Assembly: GCF_003351045.1 (NCBI RefSeq)
Contig: NZ_QQZY01000004.1
Coordinates: 62,001 to 126,000, forward strand
Direction: 5' to 3'
Source: Gaiella occulta
GTDB taxonomy: Bacteria > Actinomycetota > Thermoleophilia > Gaiellales > Gaiellaceae
DNA: 64,000 nucleotides
Shown here: piece by piece, positions 52,033 to 59,210 of the stretch
How positions within the stretch are numbered: position 1 is the first letter of the stretch
Layout of the letters: every line of letters begins with the position of its first letter
Notes under the pieces: model-generated
Told to the model about the DNA's origin: nothing
Database searches by the model: none
Seen by the model: the letters and a program-made list of their open reading frames with translations, nothing else
Translations under genes and position numbers: made by a program

Positions 52033-53064
52033 GTGGCCGAGCCCCTCTTGGTGCGCGCCGCCCGGCGCGGGCCCGTCGAGCGAACGCCGGTGTGGTTCAT
52101 GCGCCAGGCGGGCCGCTCGCTGCCCGAGTACCGCGCGATCCGCGAGAAGCACGCGTTCTTCGAGGTCGCCAGCACGCCCGAGCTGTGCGCCGAGGTGACG
52201 CTGCAGCCGGTGCGGCGCCACGACGTCGACGCCGCCGTCATGTTCGCGGACATCATGACCCCCGTGCTCGGCATGGGCCTCGACGTCAGGCTCGTCGAGG
52301 GGGTCGGCCCGGTCGTCGACAGGCCGGTGCGCACGATGGCCGACGTGGAGGCGTTGCGCGTGCCCGATCCGGAGGAGGCGTTCGCGCCGGTGCTCGAGGC
52401 CGTGCGCCTCGTCCGCGGCGCGCTCCGCCCCGACCAGGCGGTCGTCGGCTTCTGCGGAGGGCCGTTCACCGTCGCCGGCTACCTCGTCGAGGGCAGGCCG
52501 AGCCGCGAGTTCGCCGTCACGAAGCGGCTGATGCTGACCGAACCCGCCGTCTGGCATGCGCTGCTCGCCAGGCTCGCCGACACGTTCGCCGCCTACGTGG
52601 CGGCGAAGGCGCGCTCCGGCGCGGACGTGATCCAGCTGTTCGACTCGTGGGTGGGGGCGCTGTCGCCGGCCCACTACCGCACGTACGTGGCGCCCTACTC
52701 GGCTCGCATCCTGGCGGCCGTCGACGTGCCCACGATCCACTTCGGCACCGGCACGGCGACGCTGCTCGAGGAGATGGCCGCCGCCGGCGGCGACGTGATC
52801 GGGCTCGACTGGCGCATCCCGCTCGACGCCGGCTGGGACAGGGTGCCCGACCGCGCCGTACAGGGGAACCTCGATCCGGCTGTCCTGCTCGCCCCCTGGG
52901 AGCGCATCGAGGCGGAGGCGCTCGACGTGCTCGCGCGGGCCGCCGGCCGGCCGGGGCACATCTTCAACCTCGGTCACGGCGTGCTCCCGTCGGTCGACGC
53001 CGACACCCTGACGCGGCTCGCCGCGCTCGTGCGCGAGCGCTCGGCGGCTCCGGTGCCCGCGTGA
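52033..53064 (+). CDS. hemE: Uroporphyrinogen decarboxylase
   Basis: A 343-residue cytoplasmic enzyme that removes four carboxyl groups from uroporphyrinogen III to give coproporphyrinogen III in heme synthesis. The N-terminal substrate site RTPVWFMRQAGRSLPEYRAIREKH is fully conserved, FADIMTPVLGMGLDVRLVEGVGP carries the catalytic Asp, GFCGGPFTVAGYLVEG follows, and FNLGHGVLPSVDADTL ends the barrel. GTG 52033 is fixed by the leaderless box. Other heme genes are not near; instead its stop overlaps the GTG of the Wzt gene by 4 bases. Confidence 0.96.
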   Translation: MAEPLLVRAARRGPVERTPVWFMRQAGRSLPEYRAIREKHAFFEVASTPELCAEVTLQPVRRHDVDAAVMFADIMTPVLGMGLDVRLVEGVGPVVDRPVRTMADVEALRVPDPEEAFAPVLEAVRLVRGALRPDQAVVGFCGGPFTVAGYLVEGRPSREFAVTKRLMLTEPAVWHALLARLADTFAAYVAAKARSGADVIQLFDSWVGALSPAHYRTYVAPYSARILAAVDVPTIHFGTGTATLLEEMAAAGGDVIGLDWRIPLDAGWDRVPDRAVQGNLDPAVLLAPWERIEAEALDVLARAAGRPGHIFNLGHGVLPSVDADTLTRLAALVRERSAAPVPA

Positions 53065-54266
53065 GGCCCGGGTCGATCCTCGCCGACGCCGTCTCGCGCC
53101 GCTTCCGCGTGCACGCACGCGAGACCCGCACCCTGAAGGAGCTCCTCGTCGCGCGCGGGCGCACCGGCGGCCACGACGTATGGGCGCTCCGCGACGTCTC
53201 GCTCGAGATCCGCCCGGGCGAGGCGGTCGGGCTCGTCGGCCGCAACGGCTCCGGCAAGTCGACGCTGCTGCGGGTGCTGGCCGGGATCATCAAGCCGACG
53301 GCGGGACGCGTCGAGGTGGGCGGCCGCATCGGCTCGCTGCTCGAGCTCGGCGCCGGCTTCCACCCCGACTTCAGCGGGCGCGAGAACGTGTTCCTGAACG
53401 GCTCGATCCAGGGGCTGCGCCGCGCCGAGATCAGCGAGCGCTTCGACGAGATCGTCGCCTTCGCCGAGCTCGAGCATGCGATCGACCGGCCGCTGCGCAC
53501 CTACTCGTCCGGCATGGCGATGCGCCTCGGGTTCGCCATCGCCGCCTTCCTGCGGGCGGACGTGCTGCTGCTCGACGAGGTGTTCGCGGTCGGCGACGAG
53601 AACTTCCAGCGCAAGTGCTTCGGCGTCATCGCCGAGTTCAAGAACGGCGGCGGCACGATCCTGTTCGTGTCGCACGACGCGCGGGCGGTGGAGCGCCTGT
53701 GCGAGCGCTCGCTGCTCCTCTGCGACGGCGAGAAGGTGTACGACGGCCCGACGCACGAGGCGATCGTCCGCTACCGCCGCCTGCTCGCAGACGACCTCGA
53801 CCCGGCCGAGCGCGGCGGCGGCTTGCGCGAATGGGGCAGCGGCGAGGCCGAGATCGTCGGCGCCCGGCTGCTCGGGGCCGCCGGCGAGGAGCGCGAGCAG
53901 TTCCTCGCCGGAGAGCCGATCGCCGTCGCCGTCTCGATCGAGGCGCACGAGCAGCTTCCCGCCCCCGCGCTCCATCTCCAGATCCGCGACACGACCGGGC
54001 TGCTCGTCGCCGAGGACACGCTCGACACCGCGTCCGTCGGTTGGCCGGCCGCGCCCGGGCGCTTCGACGTCCGCCTCGACGTCGAGCGGCCGCCGCTCGC
54101 GTTCGGGCGGCTGCACGTGCGCCTCGGGCTCGTCTCGGCCGACGGTCGCACGCTGCACCAGCTCGACGACGCGCTCGGCTTCCTCGTCTACCCTGACGGG
54201 GACGAGCGTGGCCTCGTCCGTCTCGGAGGAACCTGGAGCAGCGACGCGAAACGGTGGAGCCGATGA
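53061..54266 (+). CDS. wzt: ABC transporter ATPase for polysaccharide export (Wzt-like)
   Basis: A 401-residue protein. Residues 1-250 are the ATPase: GLVGRNGSGKSTLLRVLAG is Walker A, LRTYSSGMAMRLGFA the signature, DVLLLDEVFAVGDENFQRK Walker B with the D-loop, and ILFVSHDARAVERLCER the switch His. LKELLVARGRTGGHDVWALRD before it is typical of Wzt/TagH. Residues 270-401 form a beta-sandwich like the Wzt glycan-binding domain, which recognises the polymer end before export. Partner Wzm is at 50428. Coupled to hemE by GTGA and to the next small gene by ATGA. Confidence 0.93.
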   Translation: MRPGSILADAVSRRFRVHARETRTLKELLVARGRTGGHDVWALRDVSLEIRPGEAVGLVGRNGSGKSTLLRVLAGIIKPTAGRVEVGGRIGSLLELGAGFHPDFSGRENVFLNGSIQGLRRAEISERFDEIVAFAELEHAIDRPLRTYSSGMAMRLGFAIAAFLRADVLLLDEVFAVGDENFQRKCFGVIAEFKNGGGTILFVSHDARAVERLCERSLLLCDGEKVYDGPTHEAIVRYRRLLADDLDPAERGGGLREWGSGEAEIVGARLLGAAGEEREQFLAGEPIAVAVSIEAHEQLPAPALHLQIRDTTGLLVAEDTLDTASVGWPAAPGRFDVRLDVERPPLAFGRLHVRLGLVSADGRTLHQLDDALGFLVYPDGDERGLVRLGGTWSSDAKRWSR

Positions 54267-54547
54267 GCTACAAGACCTGTCCCGACTGGCCCGAGCTGAT
54301 GCAGATCGCGCCCGACCTGCAGTTCAAGCACATGACCGTCGCGGAGGCGCAGCTGCCGTTCGACGTGCTGTCCAGGATCTCGCACTCCTCGCTCGGCGAG
54401 ATCGACATCTGCTGCGACCTCGAGCATCACGTCTACAACGCGACCCATACGGATGCCGAGGTCGCGGCCGCTCTCACCGGAACGCACTGGTTCGAGGTGC
54501 ACGAGTGGGCCACCTCCGGCCCCGGCGCCCCCTCGCACGCAGCCTGA
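54263..54547 (+). CDS. Small conserved-looking protein of unknown function
   Basis: A 94-residue soluble protein. It has three cysteines (TCPDWPEL near residue 6, and the adjacent pair in IDICCDLEHHVYN) and several histidines (LEHHVYNATHTD, GTHWFEVHEWA), so it could bind a metal, though no known motif fits. I do not recognise the family. Start ATG 54263 lies in an ATGA overlap with wzt, which is better than the ATG nine bases upstream. The 107 bases after it lead to the F420 cluster. Confidence 0.65.
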   Translation: MSYKTCPDWPELMQIAPDLQFKHMTVAEAQLPFDVLSRISHSSLGEIDICCDLEHHVYNATHTDAEVAAALTGTHWFEVHEWATSGPGAPSHAA

Positions 54548-54642
54548 CGCCGGCGGCCGCTCCCGCGCCGGGATATCGACCATGCGCGTCACGCGTTCGC
54601 GCGACGTCGCGACACGTGACGAGCGTGTGACGACTCTGTGTC

Positions 54643-54648
54643 TACTCT
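54643..54648 (+). promoter_or_regulatory. TACTCT -10 hexamer, leaderless promoter of the F420 cluster
   Basis: TACTCT is followed by 6 bases and ATG 54655. It is the only promoter-like site before four F420 genes, so they are probably one transcript. Confidence 0.58.
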
Positions 54649-54654
54649 CAGCGC

Positions 54655-55239
54655 ATGCCCACCGTCGTCGTCCCGTTCCGCTCCGGCGGCAAGAGCCGGC
54701 TGCCGGCCGAGCTTCGCGTCGAGGTCGCGCTCGCGATGCTCGGCGACGTGCTCGAAGCGGCTGCCTGCTACGCCGATCGCGTGCGGCTCGTGACCGACGA
54801 CGGCGCGGCGGCGGTCGTGGCGGAGGCGCTCGCGGTCGAGGTCGTCGCCGACCCGGGGGGCGGCCAGGGGGCCGCGGTGCTGGCGGCGCTCGCGGGAGTC
54901 GACGGCGTCTGCCTCGTCGTCAACGCCGACGTGCCGCGCCTGCGGCCCTCCGACCTCGCGGCCCTCGCGATCGCGCCGCGGGGCGGCGCCGTCGCGATCG
55001 TCGCGGCCCGCGACGGTACGACGAACGCGCTCGGCCTCCCCTACGCGGAGGCGTTCCGGCCGCTCTACGGGCCGGGCAGCGCCGCGCAGTTCAGGGCCCA
55101 CGCCTCGGCGCTCGGCCTCGTCCACCACGATCTCGGGCTGCCGAACCTGCAGGACGACGTGGACACGCTCGACGATCTCGACCGGGTGGGGCTCCGCGCG
55201 GGGCCGCGCACGCGCGCGGTGTGCGAGGCGGTCGCATGA
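54655..55239 (+). CDS. cofC: 2-phospho-L-lactate (or phosphoenolpyruvate) guanylyltransferase
   Basis: A 194-residue nucleotidyltransferase that uses GTP to activate 2-phospholactate or PEP in coenzyme F420 synthesis. The N-terminal VVPFRSGGKSRLPAELR is the GTP-loop signature, VVADPGGGQGAAVLAAL and LVVNADVPRLRPSDLAAL follow with the metal-binding Asp, and DGTTNALGLP and YGPGSAAQFRAHASALGL are diagnostic for CofC. In actinobacteria the substrate is usually PEP (FbiD); sequence alone does not decide. Its stop overlaps cofD by 4 bases. Confidence 0.93.
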   Translation: MPTVVVPFRSGGKSRLPAELRVEVALAMLGDVLEAAACYADRVRLVTDDGAAAVVAEALAVEVVADPGGGQGAAVLAALAGVDGVCLVVNADVPRLRPSDLAALAIAPRGGAVAIVAARDGTTNALGLPYAEAFRPLYGPGSAAQFRAHASALGLVHHDLGLPNLQDDVDTLDDLDRVGLRAGPRTRAVCEAVA

Positions 55240-56147
55240 AGGTCGTGCTCCTCAGCGGCGGCGTCGGCGGGGCCAAGCTCGCCGCGGGCCTCCACGACGT
55301 GCTCGACCCCGGCGCGCTGACCGTGATCGGCAACGTCGGTGACGACCTCGAGGTGCTCGGCCTGCACGTCTCACCCGACCTCGACTCGGTCCTGTACGCG
55401 CTCGCCGGCCTCAACGACGGCGAGCGCGGCTGGGGCCGTGCGGGGGAGACCTGGAACGCGCTCGCCTCGGCGCGGGCCTGGGGAGGCGAGGGCTGGTTCA
55501 TGCTCGGCGACCTCGACATCGGCCTCCACCTCGTCCGCTCCCAGGCGCTGCGTGCGGGAGAGCCGCTGTCGGCGGTGACGGCGCGGCTCGTCGAGGCGGC
55601 CGGCCTCGCGACGCGGCTCGTCCCCGCCAGCGACGATCGCCTGCGCACCTTCCTCGTCACCCCTGCGGGGACGCTCCCCTTCCAGGAGTGGTTCGTCGCC
55701 CGCGGCCATCGCGACGAGGTCGACGCGCTCGTGTTCGAGGGCGCGCGGGAGGCCCGTCCCGCGCCCGGCGTGCTCGACGCGCTCGCCGCCGCCGACGCGA
55801 TCGTGATCGCACCGAGCAACCCGTACGTGTCGATCCACCCGATCCTGGCCGTGCCGGGGATCCGCGAAGCCCTCGCGACGCGGGCGGTCCGCTGCGTCGC
55901 CGTCAGCCCGCTCGTCGGCGGCCGCGCCGTCAGGGGCCCGCTCGACCGTATGCTCACGCGCATGGCCGGCGGCACGACCCCAGCTCATGTAACAAACTGT
56001 TACGAGGATCTGCTCGACGCGCTCGTGATCGACCGTGCGGACGCGCCCGGCGCCGGCGAGGTTCCGGTCGTCGTCGCCGACACCCTGATGACAGACCGCG
56101 AGGCGGCCCGCCGGGTCGCACTGACCACACTGGAGGCAGCATCGTGA
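55236..56147 (+). CDS. cofD: 2-phospho-L-lactate transferase
   Basis: A 303-residue enzyme that joins the activated phospholactate or phosphoenolpyruvate unit to the deazaflavin Fo to give F420-0 or its dehydro form. The N-terminal LLSGGVGGAKLAAGL and IGNVGDDLEVLGLHVSPDLDSVLYALAG, GWFMLGDLDIGLHLVR and IVIAPSNPYVSIHPILAVPGI are the conserved CofD/FbiA sites. The length matches the family. ATGA overlap with cofC and GTGA overlap with npdG. A TAACAAACTGTTA inverted repeat lies in its 3' part, at about 55,989-56,001. Confidence 0.95.
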   Translation: MKVVLLSGGVGGAKLAAGLHDVLDPGALTVIGNVGDDLEVLGLHVSPDLDSVLYALAGLNDGERGWGRAGETWNALASARAWGGEGWFMLGDLDIGLHLVRSQALRAGEPLSAVTARLVEAAGLATRLVPASDDRLRTFLVTPAGTLPFQEWFVARGHRDEVDALVFEGAREARPAPGVLDALAAADAIVIAPSNPYVSIHPILAVPGIREALATRAVRCVAVSPLVGGRAVRGPLDRMLTRMAGGTTPAHVTNCYEDLLDALVIDRADAPGAGEVPVVVADTLMTDREAARRVALTTLEAAS

Positions 56148-56770
56148 AGATCGGCCTGATCGGCGGTACCGGCGGCTTCGGCACGGCCCTCGCCGTGCGC
56201 CTGCGCGAGGCGGGCTACGACGTCGTCATCGGCTCGCGGGACGCCGAGCGCGCGCGCGCGGTCGCCGCCGGCCTCGGCGTGGACGGGGCGACGAACGAGG
56301 ACGCCGCGCGTGCCGCCGACCTCGTCGTGCTGGCGACCAAGGCGGACGGCGCCGTCGACACCGCACGCTCGCTGCGCGAGGCCATCGGCACGACGCCGCT
56401 GCTGTCGGTCGCCGCGGAGCTCGTGTTCAGCAAGGAGGGCGTGCTCCCGACTGCCGAGGCGACGTCGATCGCGCAGCGCATCCAGGATGTCGTCGACGGC
56501 CCGGTCGTCGCCGGGCTGCACTCGCTCGCCGCGTCGAACCTCGGCGGCGAGGTCGCCCCCGACGAGGATGCGCTCGTGTGCGGCGACGACGCCGACGCGA
56601 AGGCGCTCGCGCTCGAGCTCGCCGGCAAGGTCACCTCCGGCCGGGCCGTCGACGCCGGTCCACTCGCGAGCGCCCGCGCGCTCGAGGGGATGACCGCGGT
56701 GATCGTCAACGTGAACAGGCGCTACAAGGCGCACGCCGGCCTGCGCATCACCGGCGTCGACGCTCGCTGA
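56144..56770 (+). CDS. npdG: NADPH-dependent F420 reductase
   Basis: A 208-residue enzyme that moves hydride between NADPH and F420, linking the cofactor pool to metabolism. IGLIGGTGGFGTALAVRLREAG is the dinucleotide loop, VVIGSRDAERARAVAAGL follows with the Ser-Arg that selects NADPH, and GLHSLAASNLGG and VCGDDADAKALALEL are typical of the group. GTG 56144 overlaps cofD by 4 bases. Its place among the synthesis genes suggests production and use of F420 are controlled together. Confidence 0.93.
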   Translation: MKIGLIGGTGGFGTALAVRLREAGYDVVIGSRDAERARAVAAGLGVDGATNEDAARAADLVVLATKADGAVDTARSLREAIGTTPLLSVAAELVFSKEGVLPTAEATSIAQRIQDVVDGPVVAGLHSLAASNLGGEVAPDEDALVCGDDADAKALALELAGKVTSGRAVDAGPLASARALEGMTAVIVNVNRRYKAHAGLRITGVDAR

Positions 56771-56790
56771 GCGCCGCACGAGACGTCGTC

Positions 56791-57558
56791 TTGAATCACC
56801 ACGATGCTCGGGCGCCCGCCGACGTTCGCGTGATCGGCCTCGCCGGCCTGCCCGAGCTCGAGCACGGCGACGACCTGGGACATCTGATCGCTGCGGCGGC
56901 GGCGCGGGTGGGCGGGCTCGAGCCGGGGGACATCGTGGTCGTCGCGCAGAAGGCGGTCTCGAAGGTCGAAGGCCGGGTCGTCCACCTGGAGGACGTCGAG
57001 CCCTCCGCGCTGGCGGCGGAGCTCGCGGGCGCCGACGGCGATCCGCGCCAGGTGGAGGTGATCCTCCAGGAGTCGGCGGAGATCGTGCGCTCCCGCCCGC
57101 CGCTCGTCATCGCGCAGACCCGCCACGGGTTCGTCTGCGCCTCGGCCGGCGTCGATGCCTCCAACGCGAAGGGGCCGGGGACGCTGATCCTGCTGCCCGT
57201 CGACCCCGACCGCTCCGCCGCGCGCCTGCGCGAGGAGATCGAGCGGCGCACGGGCGTTGCTCCCGGGGTGATCGTGAGCGACTCCTTCGGGCGGGCCTGG
57301 CGGCAGGGGACGACCGACGTCGCCCTCGGCATCGCGGGCATCGCGGCGCTGCGCGACCTGCGCGGCACGCGCGACTCCCGCGGCTACGAGCTGCGCTCGA
57401 CGCTGATCGCCGTCGCCGACGAGATCGCCGGCGCCGCCGAGCTCGTGATGGGAAAGGCGGCCGGCGTGCCGGCGGCGATCGTGCGCGGCGTGCGGGCCCC
57501 GGGCGACGGCCGCGGCGTCGACCTCCTCATGCCGCGGGAGCGCGATCTGTTCCGGTAG
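56791..57558 (+). CDS. cofE: Coenzyme F420-0:L-glutamate ligase
   Basis: A 255-residue enzyme that adds glutamate residues to F420-0 using GTP. GDIVVVAQKAVSKVEGRVV and the glutamate-ligase core SAGVDASNAKGPGTLILLPVDPD are strongly conserved; GVIVSDSFGRAWRQGTTDVALGIAG and ELVMGKAAGVPAAIVRG complete it. It is the short form without the C-terminal nitroreductase-like domain of FbiB. The start is uncertain: TTG 56791 keeps the whole first strand (VRVIGLAGLPE), while GTG 56830 would cut two residues from it. The nearest gene upstream ends 20 bases before. Confidence 0.92.
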   Translation: MNHHDARAPADVRVIGLAGLPELEHGDDLGHLIAAAAARVGGLEPGDIVVVAQKAVSKVEGRVVHLEDVEPSALAAELAGADGDPRQVEVILQESAEIVRSRPPLVIAQTRHGFVCASAGVDASNAKGPGTLILLPVDPDRSAARLREEIERRTGVAPGVIVSDSFGRAWRQGTTDVALGIAGIAALRDLRGTRDSRGYELRSTLIAVADEIAGAAELVMGKAAGVPAAIVRGVRAPGDGRGVDLLMPRERDLFR

Positions 57559-57567
57559 CGCTCCACC

Positions 57568-57599
57568 TGGGGGAAAACCCCCACGCTCGCTCAGCGTGG
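57568..57599 (+). terminator. Two overlapping hairpins after cofE
   Basis: TGGGGG-AAAA-CCCCCA forms a hairpin at 57568-57583. CCACGCT at 57581-57587 also pairs with AGCGTGG at 57593-57599. The two share bases 57581-57583, so they exclude each other in full form. There is no T-run. Most likely this ends the F420 transcript; an attenuator ahead of the cupredoxin gene is possible. Confidence 0.5.
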
Positions 57600-57655
57600 A
57601 CACCGATGCGGCCCCTGCGGTGCCGGATCTACCGTCGGGACTGTCAACACCACAC

Positions 57656-57662
57656 AGAGGAG
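57656..57662 (+). promoter_or_regulatory. Shine-Dalgarno sequence AGAGGAG
   Basis: AGAGGAG lies 9 bases before ATG 57672 and selects it over an upstream ATG at 57606, which also lies before a cysteine- and arginine-rich stretch unlike a signal peptide. Confidence 0.7.
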
Positions 57663-57671
57663 TGCACCACT

Positions 57672-58079
57672 ATGCGCAAGCTTCCGGTACTCGTCGTCGC
57701 GGCCAGCGTCGCCGCAGTCTCCGTCGGAGCTCTGACGGCGGGCGCGGTGACCACGAAGAAGACGGTGGCGGTCGGCCTGAACGAGTTCAACATCCTGCCG
57801 GCGGCGCAGGGGGCGCCGGCAGGCAAGGTCACGTTCTCGGTCAAGAACACGGGCAAGGTCGAGCACGAGTTCGTCGTCCTCAAGACCGCGAAGCCGGCGG
57901 GCAGCCTGCTCAAGGGCGCCGAGGCGGCCGAGGACGGGAACGTCGGCGAGATCGGCTCGGTGAAGCCGGGTGAGACGAAGAAGCTGACGCTGACGCTCAA
58001 GGCGGGCCACTACTCGCTGCTCTGCAACCTGCCGGGGCACTACAAGGCCGGGCAGTTCGTCGACTTCTACGTTCGCTAG
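57672..58079 (+). CDS. Secreted cupredoxin (plastocyanin-like) with Gln in the axial position
   Basis: A 135-residue exported blue-copper protein. Residues 1-24 are a signal peptide (KLPVLVVAASVAAVSVGALTAGA). The mature part has the first copper His in VEHEFVVL and the C-terminal loop LLCNLPGHYKAGQF with Cys, then His five residues on. Ten residues after Cys, where Met is usual, there is Gln, as in stellacyanins, which would lower the redox potential. It probably carries electrons outside the membrane; the copper nitrite reductase-like protein at 62314 is a possible partner. It is a single gene between two hairpins. Confidence 0.85.
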   Translation: MRKLPVLVVAASVAAVSVGALTAGAVTTKKTVAVGLNEFNILPAAQGAPAGKVTFSVKNTGKVEHEFVVLKTAKPAGSLLKGAEAAEDGNVGEIGSVKPGETKKLTLTLKAGHYSLLCNLPGHYKAGQFVDFYVR

Positions 58080-58090
58080 GTCGTCCGTCG

Positions 58091-58141
58091 CGCTCGCGGA
58101 GGCGCCGGCCGGCGAGCACCGGCCCGGCGCCTCCGCGAGCG
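58091..58141 (+). terminator. 18-bp perfect inverted repeat, terminator-like
   Basis: CGCTCGCGGAGGCGCCGG at 58091-58108 is matched exactly by its complement at 58124-58141, with a 15-base loop that can itself pair (CCGG/CCGG). No T-run follows; the right arm ends 1 base before the TAGACT box of the next gene. It probably ends the cupredoxin transcript. Confidence 0.65.
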
Positions 58142-58142
58142 A

Positions 58143-58148
58143 TAGACT
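58143..58148 (+). promoter_or_regulatory. TAGACT -10 hexamer, leaderless promoter
   Basis: TAGACT is followed by 6 bases and ATG 58155. The 18-bp inverted repeat occupies the position where a -35 element or activator site would be. Confidence 0.58.
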
Positions 58149-58154
58149 GCGGCC

Positions 58155-59210
58155 ATGCGGAGATACGCGATCTGGGGAACGGCGACCTCTCCCGGCCACG
58201 AGGCCTGGGTGCGGTCGATCGGCGAGGCCTTCGAGGCCGACGGGTTCGTGCGGGTCGACGACCACGCCGAGGCCGACTTCGTGCTCAACATGTTCGACCC
58301 CGCCGACCCGAAGGCGTTCCGCCGCTCGTCGCGCGGCACCTATTCGGCGTCCTTCTACGAGCTCGAGGACGAGCCGGAGGACGTGCTGCGCACGAGCTAC
58401 CCGAACCTCGTCCGCACGCTCGCGAACGTCGTCGTCCTCCACGTGCCCGGCAAGGGCGTCTGGTTCACGACGATGGAGCGCGGCACCTACAAGATCTCCG
58501 ACGACCCGGCCGAGGTGTTCGAGCGGCTGGCGCCGCTCGCGAAGTCGAAGCTCGTCATCGACAACGAGTTCGTCCCCGATCTCGAGCCCGAGCTGTGGGA
58601 CGGCGACGAGGTCACGGCGGACATCGCCGCCGGCGGGAAGCGCATGCAGGAGCTCGACCTGCTGCCCGCGCCGTTCCCGGTGCACGAGTACCTCGACGAG
58701 CGCGACCTGCGCCACGTGATGCGCCTCTACCAGGTCGGCGGCCTCTCCTACGGCAACCTGTCGGCCCGCAAGGACGCGACGCGGTTCTGGATGAGCGCGA
58801 GCGGCGTCGACAAGTCCCGGCTCGAGGTCCCCGGCCGCGACATCCTGCTCGTGACCGGCTACGACGAGCCGAACGCGAAGATGATGATCAGCGTGCCGCC
58901 CGGGATCGAGCCGCGGCGCGTGTCCGTCGACGCGATCGAGCACTGGATGATCTACCGGGCGCACCCGGACGTCGGCGCGATCCTGCACGTGCACGCCTGG
59001 ATGGAGGGCATCGCCGCCACCGACATCAACTATCCGTGCGGAACGCAGGAGCTGGCCGAGTCCGTCGCCGCGCTGATCGCCCGCGAGCCCGATCCCGCGC
59101 ACGCGGTGATCGGCCTGCGCAACCACGGCATCACCGCCACGGGCGACAGCCTGACGGAGATCCTCGACCGCATCGAGTCGAGCATCCTGCGCCAGGTGCC
59201 GATGACCTAG
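58155..59210 (+). CDS. Class II aldolase/adducin-family protein with an extra N-terminal domain
   Basis: A 351-residue protein. Residues 170-340 are the aldolase-type domain: LYQVGGLSYGNLSARKD is the phosphate-binding GN.S motif, ILHVHAWMEG gives two metal histidines and LRNHGITATGDSL the third. Fuculose-phosphate and rhamnulose-phosphate aldolases and related epimerases use this fold with zinc. Residues 1-150 (FEADGFVRVDDHAEADFVLNMFDPADPKAF; VVVLHVPGKGVWFTTMERG) form a second domain that I do not recognise. Its stop shares CTAG with the stop of the VKOR gene on the other strand. Confidence 0.84.
   Translation: MRRYAIWGTATSPGHEAWVRSIGEAFEADGFVRVDDHAEADFVLNMFDPADPKAFRRSSRGTYSASFYELEDEPEDVLRTSYPNLVRTLANVVVLHVPGKGVWFTTMERGTYKISDDPAEVFERLAPLAKSKLVIDNEFVPDLEPELWDGDEVTADIAAGGKRMQELDLLPAPFPVHEYLDERDLRHVMRLYQVGGLSYGNLSARKDATRFWMSASGVDKSRLEVPGRDILLVTGYDEPNAKMMISVPPGIEPRRVSVDAIEHWMIYRAHPDVGAILHVHAWMEGIAATDINYPCGTQELAESVAALIAREPDPAHAVIGLRNHGITATGDSLTEILDRIESSILRQVPMT

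Noticed and set aside
48553-53118. A 1521-codon minus-strand open frame
   Set aside because: Only the part up to 50364 has protein-like sequence. The rest is antisense to wzm, hemE and wzt, which are certain genes; long empty frames are expected at this GC content.
55985-56005. TAACAAACTGTTA in cofD as an operator
   Set aside because: It is a striking AT-rich dyad, but it lies deep inside the coding region, 140 bases before the next start, and encodes conserved residues (VTNCYEDL).
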